Shown here piece by piece: positions 36,706-45,573 of a DNA stretch of 54,344 nucleotides. The stretch covers positions 1 through 54,344 of the forward strand of contig NZ_VSEY01000065.1 of NCBI RefSeq assembly GCF_008086045.1, written 5' to 3'. How positions within the stretch are numbered: the first letter of the stretch is position 1; every line of letters begins with the position of its first letter. Source of the DNA: Nonomuraea sp. PA05. Lineage in GTDB: Bacteria; Actinomycetota; Actinomycetes; Streptosporangiales; Streptosporangiaceae. The notes beneath the pieces are model-generated. The model had not been told where the DNA came from and ran no database searches. It was given only the letters and a program-made list of their open reading frames with translations. Position numbers and translations under genes: made by a program.

Positions 36706-37626
36706 ATGCCCGATCATCCCAAGCCCTCCGCGCGAGCTCGTGACCTGGTCGCGGGCGCCTACGACTGCCACATCCACGTGGCGCCCGACGTGATGCGCAG
36801 GCGGATCGACGACCTGACGCTCGCGGCCCGCTTCGCCGAGGTCGGGCTCGCCGGCTTCGTGCTCAAGTCCCACTACGTCCCCACGGCAGAGCGGGCCGCG
36901 GTGGTCCGCGCGGCGGTCCCCGGTTTCGGCGCGGTCGGCGCCATCACCCTCAACGCCTCCGTCGGAGGCATGAACCCGATCGCCGTCGAGATCGCCGCCC
37001 GCGGCGGCGCGCAGGTCGTCTGGCTGCCCACCGTGGACAGCGCGAACCAGCGGGCCTGCACCGCCGCCGACCCCGAAGGGGCCACCCCGCCCATGTGGGC
37101 CCGCCTTCAGGGCGAGCTGCGCGAAGCGGGCATGGCCGCAGACCCGGTGGAGGTCGTGGCGCCCGGCGGCGGCGTGCTCGAACGCACCCGGCAGGTGCTG
37201 CGCCTGATCGCCAAGCACGACCTGACGCTCGCCACCGGCCACCTCGGCGCCGACGAGATCGACACCGTCGTGGACGCGGCCGTGGCCGAGGGTGTGCGGC
37301 GCATCGTGATCACCCATCCCGAGTTCACCTCCCAGCGCGTCGCCGTGGCCAGGCAGCGGGCGCTGGCCGCCAGGGGCGCCCTGCTGGAGCGCTGTTTCAC
37401 CACCCCGCACAGCGGCAAGATCTCCTGGCAGACCTGGCTCGCGAACATCGAAGCCGCGGGCCCCGAGCACTCCGTGCTCTCCAGCGACCTAGGCCAGCCG
37501 TTCAACCCGCCGGTGGAGGACGGTCTGGCCCTGCTCGCCGACCGGCTGCTGGCCGAAGGCTTCACCGACAAGGACGTGCGCACCATGGCCGTGGACAACT
37601 CCCGCCGCCTGGCGGGCGCGGCATGA
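36706..37626 (+). CDS. DUF6282-type amidohydrolase-like metalloenzyme (306 aa)
   Basis: The protein has an amidohydrolase/PHP-like metal pattern: AYDCHIHVAPDVM near the N-terminus, a Lys in FVLKSHYVPTAER, LATGHLGADEI, VITHPEFTSQR and SSDLGQPFNPP. These supply the expected His, Lys and Asp metal ligands of a TIM-barrel hydrolase. ATG 36706 has GGGAGACAGG upstream. Its stop overlaps the ABC ATPase start (ATGA), so it is the first gene of an uptake operon and probably hydrolyses the imported substrate. The substrate is unknown. Confidence 0.8.
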   Translation: MPDHPKPSARARDLVAGAYDCHIHVAPDVMRRRIDDLTLAARFAEVGLAGFVLKSHYVPTAERAAVVRAAVPGFGAVGAITLNASVGGMNPIAVEIAARGGAQVVWLPTVDSANQRACTAADPEGATPPMWARLQGELREAGMAADPVEVVAPGGGVLERTRQVLRLIAKHDLTLATGHLGADEIDTVVDAAVAEGVRRIVITHPEFTSQRVAVARQRALAARGALLERCFTTPHSGKISWQTWLANIEAAGPEHSVLSSDLGQPFNPPVEDGLALLADRLLAEGFTDKDVRTMAVDNSRRLAGAA

Positions 37627-38393
37627 GCGCCCCTGCCGTCATCGAGGTGAGCGGGCTCGCCAAGCAGTTCGTCAAGGACGACCTCGGCATCGTGGCCGTG
37701 CGCGACCTCGACCTGGAGATCGCGGAGGGCGGCTTCGTCACCGTGCTGGGCCGCAGCGGCTGCGGCAAGTCGACCATACTCAACCTGCTCGCCGGCCTGA
37801 CCACGCCCACCTCCGGCACGATCGCCTACCGGGGCAGGCCGGTCGCCGGGCCGCGTACCGAGGTCGGCTACCTCACCCAGTCCGACACGCTCATGCCGTG
37901 GCGCAGCGTGCACAGGAACGTCGAGCTGCCCCTGGAGGTCGCCGGCGTGCCCGCAGGGCGGCGCAGGGCACGCGCGGCCGAGCTGATCGAGAAGGTCGGC
38001 CTGCGGGGGTTCGAGCGGCACTACCCGCGCGAGCTGTCCGGCGGCATGCGCCGCCGGGTCAGCCTGGCCAGGATGCTGGCCGGGGATCCGGAGACGCTGC
38101 TCATGGACGAGCCGTTCGGCGCCCTCGACGCCCAGCTCCGCGCCGAGCTGCAGGCGGAGCTGCTGCGGCTGTGGGGGGAGAGCGGGCAGACGGTGGTGTT
38201 CGTGACGCACGACATCGAGGAGGCGCTGCTGCTCGGCGACCGCGTCGTGGTGCTCGGCCGGGTCGGCCGCATCGTGCTCGACCGGCCGATCGGCCTGCCC
38301 AGGCCCAGGGACGCCGACGAGCTGCGGGTGGACCCGGAGTTCGTGGCCCTGCACCGCGAGCTGAGCCAGGCGCTGCGGGAGGGAGCCCGGTGA
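37623..38393 (+). CDS. ABC transporter ATPase, SsuB/TauB type (256 aa)
   Basis: This is the nucleotide-binding subunit of a nitrate/sulfonate/pyrimidine-precursor type importer. Walker A is LGRSGCGKST, the Q-loop YLTQSDTLMPWRSV, the signature ELSGGMRRRVSLAR, Walker B TLLMDEPFGALD and the H-loop VTHDIEEAL; the ligand motif MPWR is typical of this family. It overlaps the upstream hydrolase and reaches the permease through the 13-codon overlapping frame described separately. Confidence 0.95.
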   Translation: MSAPAVIEVSGLAKQFVKDDLGIVAVRDLDLEIAEGGFVTVLGRSGCGKSTILNLLAGLTTPTSGTIAYRGRPVAGPRTEVGYLTQSDTLMPWRSVHRNVELPLEVAGVPAGRRRARAAELIEKVGLRGFERHYPRELSGGMRRRVSLARMLAGDPETLLMDEPFGALDAQLRAELQAELLRLWGESGQTVVFVTHDIEEALLLGDRVVVLGRVGRIVLDRPIGLPRPRDADELRVDPEFVALHRELSQALREGAR

Positions 38394-38440
38394 CCGCCAC
38401 GACCTCGGAGCCGCGGGAGGGAGCCCGGTGACCGCCACGA
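38375..38440 (+). repeat. 28-bp direct repeat duplicating the permease start region
   Basis: A 28-bp stretch (core GGGAGGGAGCCCGGTGACC) occurs at 38375-38402 and again at 38413-38440. The first copy carries the ATPase stop and a GTG (38390). From there a 13-codon frame ends in TGA at 38431, overlapping the GTG of the permease (38428). The duplication thus inserted a tiny coupled frame between the two genes. Confidence 0.85.
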
Positions 38441-39246
38441 TTCAGACGGTGCGGCTCGACAGGAGCTGGTGGAACAGGCACGGCGGCACCGCCACGGTGT
38501 GGTCGATCCGTGCCCTGCTGGTCGTGGCGCTGCTGGTGGTGTGGGAGCTGACCGCCGAGCGGTGGTTCGACATCACGTTCACCAGCCGCCCGAGCGACAT
38601 CTGGACCCGCCTGGTCCAGTGGCACCAGGACGGCACGCTCTGGTCCAACACCTGGATCACGGTGCAGGAGGTGGTGTACGGGTTCCTGGTCGGCGCGGTG
38701 GCGGGCGCGCTGTCCGGCTTCCTGGTGGCCTCCGTACGGGCGCTCTACCGGGTGCTCGACCCGTTCGTGATGGCCCTGTACGCGATCCCGAAGGTGGCGC
38801 TGGCGCCGCTGTTCATCGTCTGGTTCGGCATCGGCATGCACATGAAGGTGCTGCTGGCCGCCGCGACCGTGTTCTTCCTGGTCTTCCTCAACACGGCCGC
38901 GGGCGTGCGCGAGGTGGACAGGGGGCTCGTCGACGCCGTCCGCCTGATGGGCGGCGGCCGGCGCACCATCATGGTCAAGGTGGTCGTCCCTTCGTCCATG
39001 ACGGGGCTGCTCACCGGGCTCAAGGTGGCCATCCCGTACGCGCTGATCGGCGCCGTGATCGGCGAGCTGGTGGCCTCCAACCGGGGGCTCGGCTACCTGA
39101 TCAACGACGCCGCCGCCCAGTTCGACACGGCCGGCGTGTTCGCCACGCTCGTCGTGCTCAGCGTGATCGCCGCGCTGCTCAACCTGGTCGTCGGGCTGCT
39201 GGACCGCCGGGTCGGCCGGTGGAAGCCGATGGAGGCCAGGCAGTGA
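38428..39246 (+). CDS. ABC transporter permease, SsuC/TauC type (272 aa)
   Basis: Six membrane segments and the conserved cytoplasmic loop (EVDRGLVDAVRLMGGGRRTI, EAA-like) identify a binding-protein-dependent permease. Family features include YAIPKVALAPLFIVWFGIGM and IGELVASNRGLGYLINDAAA. GTG 38428 overlaps the stop of the 13-codon frame, and its own stop overlaps the binding-protein GTG (GTGA). It works with the ATPase and lipoprotein next to it. Confidence 0.95.
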   Translation: MTATIQTVRLDRSWWNRHGGTATVWSIRALLVVALLVVWELTAERWFDITFTSRPSDIWTRLVQWHQDGTLWSNTWITVQEVVYGFLVGAVAGALSGFLVASVRALYRVLDPFVMALYAIPKVALAPLFIVWFGIGMHMKVLLAAATVFFLVFLNTAAGVREVDRGLVDAVRLMGGGRRTIMVKVVVPSSMTGLLTGLKVAIPYALIGAVIGELVASNRGLGYLINDAAAQFDTAGVFATLVVLSVIAALLNLVVGLLDRRVGRWKPMEARQ

Positions 39247-40256
39247 GGCGGATCGCCGCGATCCTGGCCGCCCTGGCGCTGGCGCTGTCCGGCTGCGCGC
39301 AACGCACCTCGACCACGCCGCCGGGCGTGCTGAACGTCGGCCAGATCAGCAACTCCATCGCCTTCTTCCCGCTGTTCGTGGCCGAGCAGAACGGCTACTT
39401 CACCCAGGAGGGGGTCAAGCTGGGCGAGCGGCCCCGGCTGGGAACCGGCGCGAAGGTGGCGGCGGCCCTCAAGTCGGGCAGCATCGACCTCGGCGCCGGG
39501 GTGATGACGGACGCGCTCAACCTGGCCAGGATCGACGACAAGGGCAGGCTGGTCGCCAACCTGGTGGACCGGTACTACGTGGACGTGGTGGTCGGCACCT
39601 CGTTCGCCGGGGCGTCCCCGTCCGACCCGCTCGACGCGCGCATCCGCGCCCTGCGCGGCAAGAAGATCGGCATCACCGGGCCGGGCAGCGGCACGGAGGC
39701 GCTGGTCACCTACCTGTTCGCGAAGACCGGCATGAACTCGGCCACCGACTGCGAGCTCGTCAACCTCGGCAGCACCGCCGCGTCGGCGCTGGGCGCGCTG
39801 AAGGCCGGCCGGGTGGACGCGCTCGCCTTCTTCCAGCCCATCGCGCAGCAGGCCGCCGCGGCCGGCATCGGCACCCGCTACATCTCGCCCGCCGCCGGCG
39901 ACGTGCCGGGGCTCGAACGGACCGCGCACGGCGTCGTGTTCACCACCCAGCGGATCATCGACAAGAAACCCCGCGAGGTCGCCGCCTTCCAGCGGGCCCT
40001 CGGCCGGGCCCACCGGCACATCCACCAGGCCCCGCCGGAGGAGATCGTCAAGCTGCTGACGGTCTATCTCAAGGGCATCGACCCCAGGGCGCTGGCCGAG
40101 CTGCCCGGCCTGATGCGCACGGAGATCCCGGAGGGCATCGGCTTCTCGCGGGCGTCGTTCGACACGGCCATCGCCTTCCACCGGGTCACCGGCCTGGTCA
40201 GACACCTGCCCGCGTACGAGAGGATCGTGCCGCCCGCGTTGCGGGCGGACACCTGA
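39243..40256 (+). CDS. ABC substrate-binding lipoprotein, NMT1/SsuA type (337 aa)
   Basis: A lipoprotein signal (MRRIAAILAALALALSGC, lipobox LSGC) anchors an NMT1/THI5-like binding domain. VGQISNSIAFFPLFVAEQNG, YFTQEGVKLG, GKKIGITGPGSGTEALVTYL and FTTQRIIDKKPREVAAFQRA match the SsuA/TauA/ThiY fold, which binds sulfonates, aromatic acids or pyrimidines. It ends 3 bp from the stop of the convergent glycosidase, so the intergenic space is almost zero. Confidence 0.92.
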   Translation: MRRIAAILAALALALSGCAQRTSTTPPGVLNVGQISNSIAFFPLFVAEQNGYFTQEGVKLGERPRLGTGAKVAAALKSGSIDLGAGVMTDALNLARIDDKGRLVANLVDRYYVDVVVGTSFAGASPSDPLDARIRALRGKKIGITGPGSGTEALVTYLFAKTGMNSATDCELVNLGSTAASALGALKAGRVDALAFFQPIAQQAAAAGIGTRYISPAAGDVPGLERTAHGVVFTTQRIIDKKPREVAAFQRALGRAHRHIHQAPPEEIVKLLTVYLKGIDPRALAELPGLMRTEIPEGIGFSRASFDTAIAFHRVTGLVRHLPAYERIVPPALRADT

Positions 40257-40259
40257 ACG

Positions 40260-43200
40260 TCAGCCGCTGTACGGCGCCAGCGTGATCCGGTCGATCACCG
40301 GCGCGTACTGCGAGCGCAGCAGCACGCCGGGGAAGGTCTGCGAGGCGTAGGTCTCGCCGTCGAAGTTGGGCAGCTCCTGGGAGGAGAACCGCACCGTGTT
40401 GCCGCCCGCGCGCAGCTTCACCGGCACGGTCAGCTCCCAGAAGTTGTTCTCGTGGAAGGTGTGCGGGAACAGCGTCCGCTGGGCGGCGCCGCCGTTGACC
40501 GCGATGTCGGCGTGCCGGGCGAGGGGGTCGGGGTTGTAGTGCGTCGCGGGTGACTGCTCGGGGTTGGAGTAGCGCACCCGCATGGCGTACGTGCCCGCCG
40601 CGCCCGCCTGGACGGTGAACGTCAGCGTGTTGCCGTTGCCCGGCGGCCCGCCGACGCCGGTCACCGCCGCCCGGCCCGAGGCCAGCGAGAGCTGCGACAC
40701 CTTCGCGGTGCCCGCCGGCTGCGCGGCTTCTGCCTCGTACACGGTGGCGGGCAGTTCGGAGTCGGCCTGCCGCACCGTGAGGCGGTCGATGAGCGCGGTG
40801 CCGGACGTGCCGGTGACCGTGACCTTGTTGACGCCGCCCGACAGCGACACGTCCACGGCGGAGGCGCCGCGCCGGGCGTTCAGCACCGGCACGCCGTTGA
40901 CCGTGACCGAGGCCCGGCCGGAGCCGAGCAGCGCGAGGTCGAGGGTGGCCGCGGCGTCGGCGGCGGAGTAGACCCAGAACACGGCCGAGCGGCCCCGCCC
41001 GGCGCTCACCGCGCCGGAGCCGGACTCGCCCCGGTCGTAGGTGACGCGGGCGCCGTGCAGGTCGGCCAGCTCCGCCTCGTAGACCGAGGCCGCCGCGGCC
41101 GGGTTGGGCAGGGAGAGCCTGATCCGGTCGAGGATCGCGTCGCCCTTGGTCGCCCGGGAGCCGTCGAGGGAGCGCGCGGCCAGCGAGATGACGTGCCTGC
41201 CCGCCGTCAGGTCCACGGTGGCGCCGGCGTGGTCCCACACCACCCACTTGTAGCCGAGCGGCAGGAACAGCTCCTGCTCCGCGCCGCCGTCCACGCGCAC
41301 GAAGACGTTCGTCGGGCCCTGCTCGCGCACCAGGTCGTAGGTGTTGAGCGAGTTGGCGAACACGCTCAGGTCGTAGCGGCCCGTCTCCGGCACCTCGACG
41401 GTGAAGTCGAGCACGCCGTCGGAGCCGGTGCGCAGGCCGCCGACGTCGTAGCCGCCGGAGGTGTAGAACTTCGACACGTCGCGGGGCGAGCCCTCGGGGC
41501 CGTTACGGCTGTAGCCGGAGCCGGTGTACTTCGCGTCCTCCGCCTCGTACGACTTCTCCCACAGCTCGGGCACGGGCGCCGTCGCCCTGCCGGAGCCGGC
41601 CGGGCTGAGCACGATCTCGTACGCGGACGACTCCTTCAGCCTGGGCAGCCCCGTGCCGTCGAAGTCGAGCACCACCGTGCCGTCCCTGACCGTCACGTCG
41701 CGCTCGGCCACGATCCTGGGCTGGGCGGAGTCGCCGAGCTGGCCGGTCCACGGGATCTCCCTGATCCAGGCGTGCACCTCGCGGCCGAACACCTTGCGGG
41801 GCACGTGCTCGAAGCGGATGTGCCCCGCGCTCGCGGCCCCGCCGACGATGGCTCTGGCCTGCCGCTTGGCCGGGTCGAGCGTGGCGACGCCCTGCAGCGT
41901 GTAGTTCTGCCCCGGGTACGGCGGCGTGACCCGCACCGTGCGGCCGCTCATCCCGCCGTAGGCGTTGAACAGCCACCACTGCCCGTTGCCGCGGTTGGCC
42001 TGCACGGCCGAGTCGCTGAGGTTGCCGTCGATGTTCCAGTACGCGATGTCGGCGTCCACCTTCGACTCCTCGATGGCCGAGATCCACTGGATCATCTGGC
42101 CGGGCACCGAGGTGTGGTAGTTGAAGGCGTACTCGTTGACGTTGACCGGCAGCCGCCTGCCCGGCAGGACCTCGGCCTCCATCTCGCGGTACCGCTTGAC
42201 ACTGGAGCGGACCTGCTCGGGGTGGCTCAGCTCGTGCCAGGTGATCACGTCGGGCACGGTGCCCGCCTCGGCGGTGTGCTGGAGGAAGTCCTTGACCTGG
42301 GCGTAGAGCACGCTCGTGTTGGGGCCGGCGATGCGGGCGGCGGGCAGCTCGTCCTTGATGAGCCGGTAGACCTCGTCCCAGGCGCGGAAGTAGTCGCGCG
42401 GGTCGCTGAGCCAGCTCACGCCGTTGTAGCTCCACTGGCCGGTGCCGAACATGTTGCCCTCGGGCTCGTTGAACGGCACGAAGACAATGTTGTCCTGATA
42501 TTTCGTGTCAAGTTGCTGGACCTGGGCGACCTGCTTGGCGATCTTCTCCTTGTACAGGGTCAGCTTCTCCTCCGGCGTGCCGCCCGGCCACTGGTAGGGG
42601 AAGCCGCGGTGGATGTCGGTCATGTAGACGTACACGTCGCCGCCGGTGCTGTCGGCCAGCGGCTTGACCACCTCCAGCGCGTCGGCGCCCGGATGTTGCG
42701 GGCCGTCCTGCGCCTTGGTGGAGACCGTGCGCAGCCGCATGCCCTCGATCAGGTTGTTCGTCGGCACGCCTGGGCCGTACAGGCCGTACAGGGTGCCGGA
42801 CGCGCCGCCGTGGAAGGGGCCGGTGTCCTCGGCGAGGTCGATGACGAGCTGCCCCTCCCGGATCACCGTGACCTCGGCGGTGACCGGTCTGCCGGCGGCC
42901 GTCCCGCTCACGGTGAACGTGCCCGCCCGCGCGTAGTCGCCGGGGTCCACGGGCGGCCAGGTGATGGGCAGCTCCCGGTCGTAGCCGTCGGAGAACGTGG
43001 CGCGCACCGTGGCGGGCAGCGCCGGCGCCGTGCCGATGACCGTACGGACCTCGAAGGCGTCCTGCGCCGGCCCGGTCGGCGACGGCGGCTCCACCCCGGC
43101 GTCCTGCGCGACCTCCGCGGCGGTCAGCGCGGCGGCGTACACGCGGAAGTCGTCGATCGCGCCGCCGAACAGCGGGTCCTGGTAGAACGAGCGCCCGATG

Positions 43201-43832
43201 AAGCCCGCCTCCGTCGTGGCGGCGTCGATGAGCTGCCCGGCGGTGATCGTGGTGGCGGCCGAGGCGACGGCGGCCCCGTCGAGGTAGGTGGTGATCCGGC
43301 CGGCGGTCGTGTCGAGCGTGACCGTCAGCGTCTTCCACGCGCCGGACGGCAGCGCGGCCGACCCGGTGACCTGTGCCTCGGCGCCGCCTCCCCCGGTGGT
43401 GACGGCCGTGCGCAGCCGCCCGTCACCGTTGTACGGGGTGGTGAACAGGTAGCGGCCGGTGTCCTTGCCGAGCGCGTAGATCCACTGCCACGGGGCGGTC
43501 GTGCCGTCCCAGCGCACCCGCGCCGACACGGTCAGGTCGGTCCTGCCCTGGAGGACGGCCAGGGGCAGCCGCACGTACGCGCCGCCGGAGGTGGGCGCGC
43601 CGCCGGGCAGGCTCAGCGCGTGGCCGCCGCCCCGGCCCTCGACCAGGGCCGCGGTGGCGGCGTTGACCAGGGTGCCGTCCAGGCCGTTGCCGGAGGAGTC
43701 GGTGACGGTGCCGGAGGTGAGGTCGTCGGCGTCGAACTCGTACGCGAGCACGGGCGCGGGGGCCGCATCCGCCGCGGCAGGGGCGGGGACGGGGGCGCAT
43801 AAGGCGAGGAGGAGGGCGATCCTGACATACAT
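40260..43832 (-). CDS. Secreted multidomain glycoside hydrolase: LamG, Ig-like, clan-A-like barrel, CBMs (1190 aa)
   Basis: A signal peptide (ALLLALCAPVPAPAAAD) is followed by a LamG-type domain (about residues 30-230: LAYEFDADDLTSGTV to FGGAIDDFRVY) and a Big_4-like domain (TVRATFSDGYDRELPITW). The TIM-barrel catalytic part follows, with the acid/base in FVPFNEPEGNMFG and the probable nucleophile in PVNVNEYAFN. Three CBM6/35-like modules come next, starting YEAEDAKYTG, YEAELADLHG and YEAEAAQPAG. The catalytic part parallels the 568-aa enzyme upstream. It is the last gene of the LacI operon, 2 bp after the permease stop. The family looks GH39- or GH30-like; I cannot assign the number. It probably attacks a plant polysaccharide outside the cell. 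Confidence 0.85.
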   Translation of the reverse strand: MYVRIALLLALCAPVPAPAAADAAPAPVLAYEFDADDLTSGTVTDSSGNGLDGTLVNAATAALVEGRGGGHALSLPGGAPTSGGAYVRLPLAVLQGRTDLTVSARVRWDGTTAPWQWIYALGKDTGRYLFTTPYNGDGRLRTAVTTGGGGAEAQVTGSAALPSGAWKTLTVTLDTTAGRITTYLDGAAVASAATTITAGQLIDAATTEAGFIGRSFYQDPLFGGAIDDFRVYAAALTAAEVAQDAGVEPPSPTGPAQDAFEVRTVIGTAPALPATVRATFSDGYDRELPITWPPVDPGDYARAGTFTVSGTAAGRPVTAEVTVIREGQLVIDLAEDTGPFHGGASGTLYGLYGPGVPTNNLIEGMRLRTVSTKAQDGPQHPGADALEVVKPLADSTGGDVYVYMTDIHRGFPYQWPGGTPEEKLTLYKEKIAKQVAQVQQLDTKYQDNIVFVPFNEPEGNMFGTGQWSYNGVSWLSDPRDYFRAWDEVYRLIKDELPAARIAGPNTSVLYAQVKDFLQHTAEAGTVPDVITWHELSHPEQVRSSVKRYREMEAEVLPGRRLPVNVNEYAFNYHTSVPGQMIQWISAIEESKVDADIAYWNIDGNLSDSAVQANRGNGQWWLFNAYGGMSGRTVRVTPPYPGQNYTLQGVATLDPAKRQARAIVGGAASAGHIRFEHVPRKVFGREVHAWIREIPWTGQLGDSAQPRIVAERDVTVRDGTVVLDFDGTGLPRLKESSAYEIVLSPAGSGRATAPVPELWEKSYEAEDAKYTGSGYSRNGPEGSPRDVSKFYTSGGYDVGGLRTGSDGVLDFTVEVPETGRYDLSVFANSLNTYDLVREQGPTNVFVRVDGGAEQELFLPLGYKWVVWDHAGATVDLTAGRHVISLAARSLDGSRATKGDAILDRIRLSLPNPAAAASVYEAELADLHGARVTYDRGESGSGAVSAGRGRSAVFWVYSAADAAATLDLALLGSGRASVTVNGVPVLNARRGASAVDVSLSGGVNKVTVTGTSGTALIDRLTVRQADSELPATVYEAEAAQPAGTAKVSQLSLASGRAAVTGVGGPPGNGNTLTFTVQAGAAGTYAMRVRYSNPEQSPATHYNPDPLARHADIAVNGGAAQRTLFPHTFHENNFWELTVPVKLRAGGNTVRFSSQELPNFDGETYASQTFPGVLLRSQYAPVIDRITLAPYSG

Positions 43833-43834
43833 GG

Positions 43835-44641
43835 CTAGTCCTTCACTGCGCCGGCCGTGACGCCGGCGGCGACGTAGCGCTGGGCGATGACGAGCAGGAC
43901 GGTGGCCGGGACGGAGGCCACCACGGCGGTGGCCATGATGGCGTTCCACTCCTGGTTGTTGTTGCCGATGTAGTGGTAGATGCCGAGCGTGATCGGCTGG
44001 TGGTCGCCGCCCTGGTCGAGCGTGGAGGCGAAGATGAAGTCCGACCACGCCCACAGGAACGCGAACAGCGACACCGTGATGATCGAGTTGCGGGAGACGG
44101 GCAGCACGATCGAGACGAACGTGCGCACCACCCCCGCCCCGTCGGTGCGGGCCGCCTGCAGCAGCTCCTCGGGGATGCCGGACATGAACGCGGTGAAGAT
44201 CAGCACCGCGAACGGCACGGCCAGCGTGGAGTCGGCCACGATGAGGCCGGGCACGGTGTTGAGCAGGCCGGTGTTGAGGAAGATGGCGTAGAAGCCCATC
44301 GCCATGATGATCCCCGGGATCATCTGCGCCACCAGCAGCACGAAGCTCAGCGCCCTGCCGCCGCGCGGGCGCAGCCTGGCCAGCGAGTACCCGGCGGGCG
44401 CGGCCACGACCAGGGTCAGCGCCACCGTGCCGAACCCGACGGCCAGGCTGGTGCCCAGGTAGGGGAGCTGCTGGTCCAGGACCGTGCGGTAGCCGTCCAG
44501 GGTGCCGTTGACGGGGAACCAGTTGGGCGGCGACCTGCGCATGTCGGTGTCCCGGGTGAACGACACGTTGATCATCCAGTAGACCGGGAACAACATCACG
44601 GCCGTCAGCAGCAGGCCGATCGCGGTCTTGACGCGGCTCAT
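43835..44641 (-). CDS. CUT1-family sugar ABC permease, MalG type (268 aa)
   Basis: Six membrane segments carry the second permease of a carbohydrate importer. The conserved cytoplasmic loop is EELLQAARTDGAGVVRTFVS (EAA motif), followed by IVLPVSRNSIITVSLFAFLW. The start ATG overlaps the stop of the MalF-type gene (ATGA). No ATPase is in the operon, so it probably shares a general MsiK-like ATPase encoded elsewhere, as is common in actinomycetes. Confidence 0.95.
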   Translation of the reverse strand: MSRVKTAIGLLLTAVMLFPVYWMINVSFTRDTDMRRSPPNWFPVNGTLDGYRTVLDQQLPYLGTSLAVGFGTVALTLVVAAPAGYSLARLRPRGGRALSFVLLVAQMIPGIIMAMGFYAIFLNTGLLNTVPGLIVADSTLAVPFAVLIFTAFMSGIPEELLQAARTDGAGVVRTFVSIVLPVSRNSIITVSLFAFLWAWSDFIFASTLDQGGDHQPITLGIYHYIGNNNQEWNAIMATAVVASVPATVLLVIAQRYVAAGVTAGAVKD

Positions 44642-45573
44642 GCCAGGGACCGCCTCCTCACGTACACCAGCCCGAACACCAGCGCCATCACGATGAGCAG
44701 GTTGCCGACGGCGGCGCCCGGCCCGAAGGAGGGCACCAGGTTGCCGAAGCCCAGCCGGTAGGACCAGGTGGCGAACGTGGTGGACGCCCCGCTCGGCCCG
44801 CCCTTGGTCATGATCCAGATGATGTCGAACACCTTCAGCGTGTAGACCAGCCCGAGCAGCAGCGTGATCGCCGACACCGGGCGCAGCAGCGGGAACGTCA
44901 CCTTGCTGAACCGCTGCCAGGCGCCCGCCCCGTCCAGGGCGGCGGCCTCGTGGATGTCCGGGCTGATGGCCTGCAGCCCGCTGTAGAGGACGACCAGGTT
45001 GAACGGGATGCCGATCCAGATGTTGGCGATGGTCACCGACCACAGCGCCCAGTCCGGCGAGGTCAGCCAGTTCACCGGCCCGAGGCCGAGCCAGGTCAGC
45101 GCCGCGTTGACCACGCCGGAGTCGCTGTTGAGCATCCACGACCAGGTCGAGGCCGACACGATCAGCGGCAGCAGCCACGGCACGAGGAACAGGGCCCGCA
45201 GCGTGGCCGACAGCCGGAAGTTCTTCATGAAGAACAGGGCCAGCGCGAGCCCGATGGTGAACTGGAAGACCAGCGAGACCACCGTGAACACCACCGTGTG
45301 CCACAGCGCCGGCCAGAACGTCGCGTCGGCGAACACCTTGGCGTAGTTCGCGAACCCGGCGAACGGGGCGTCGCCCTGCACGAACGAGCGCACGGTGTAG
45401 CTGCGCAGGCTCAGCTCCACGTTCCTGAACAGCGGATAGGCGTAGAACAGCAGCAGGTAGAGCACCACAGGGGCGAGGAACGCCCACGCCGCCCACTGCC
45501 CCGACCTGCGGCGCGGGGCCCGATGGGCCCTGGCCGCCGGGCGGTCCAGGGCCATCGGGATGCGGGCGCTCAT
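44638..45573 (-). CDS. CUT1-family sugar ABC permease, MalF type (311 aa)
   Basis: This is the first permease of the sugar importer, with a short N-terminal tail and six segments. The EAA motif is in ISPDIHEAAALDGAGAWQRF, then KVTFPLLRPVSAITLLLGLV, and the C-terminus has IMTKGGPSGASTTFATWSYR typical of MalF-type proteins. ATG overlaps the binding-protein stop (ATGA), and its own stop overlaps the next permease, so all three are coupled. Confidence 0.95.
   Translation of the reverse strand: MSARIPMALDRPAARAHRAPRRRSGQWAAWAFLAPVVLYLLLFYAYPLFRNVELSLRSYTVRSFVQGDAPFAGFANYAKVFADATFWPALWHTVVFTVVSLVFQFTIGLALALFFMKNFRLSATLRALFLVPWLLPLIVSASTWSWMLNSDSGVVNAALTWLGLGPVNWLTSPDWALWSVTIANIWIGIPFNLVVLYSGLQAISPDIHEAAALDGAGAWQRFSKVTFPLLRPVSAITLLLGLVYTLKVFDIIWIMTKGGPSGASTTFATWSYRLGFGNLVPSFGPGAAVGNLLIVMALVFGLVYVRRRSLA

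Noticed and set aside
41055..43802. Plus-strand open frame of about 915 codons
   Set aside because: It lies antisense to the large glycosidase with intact signal peptide, barrel motifs and CBMs; its translation is low-complexity and lacks domains.
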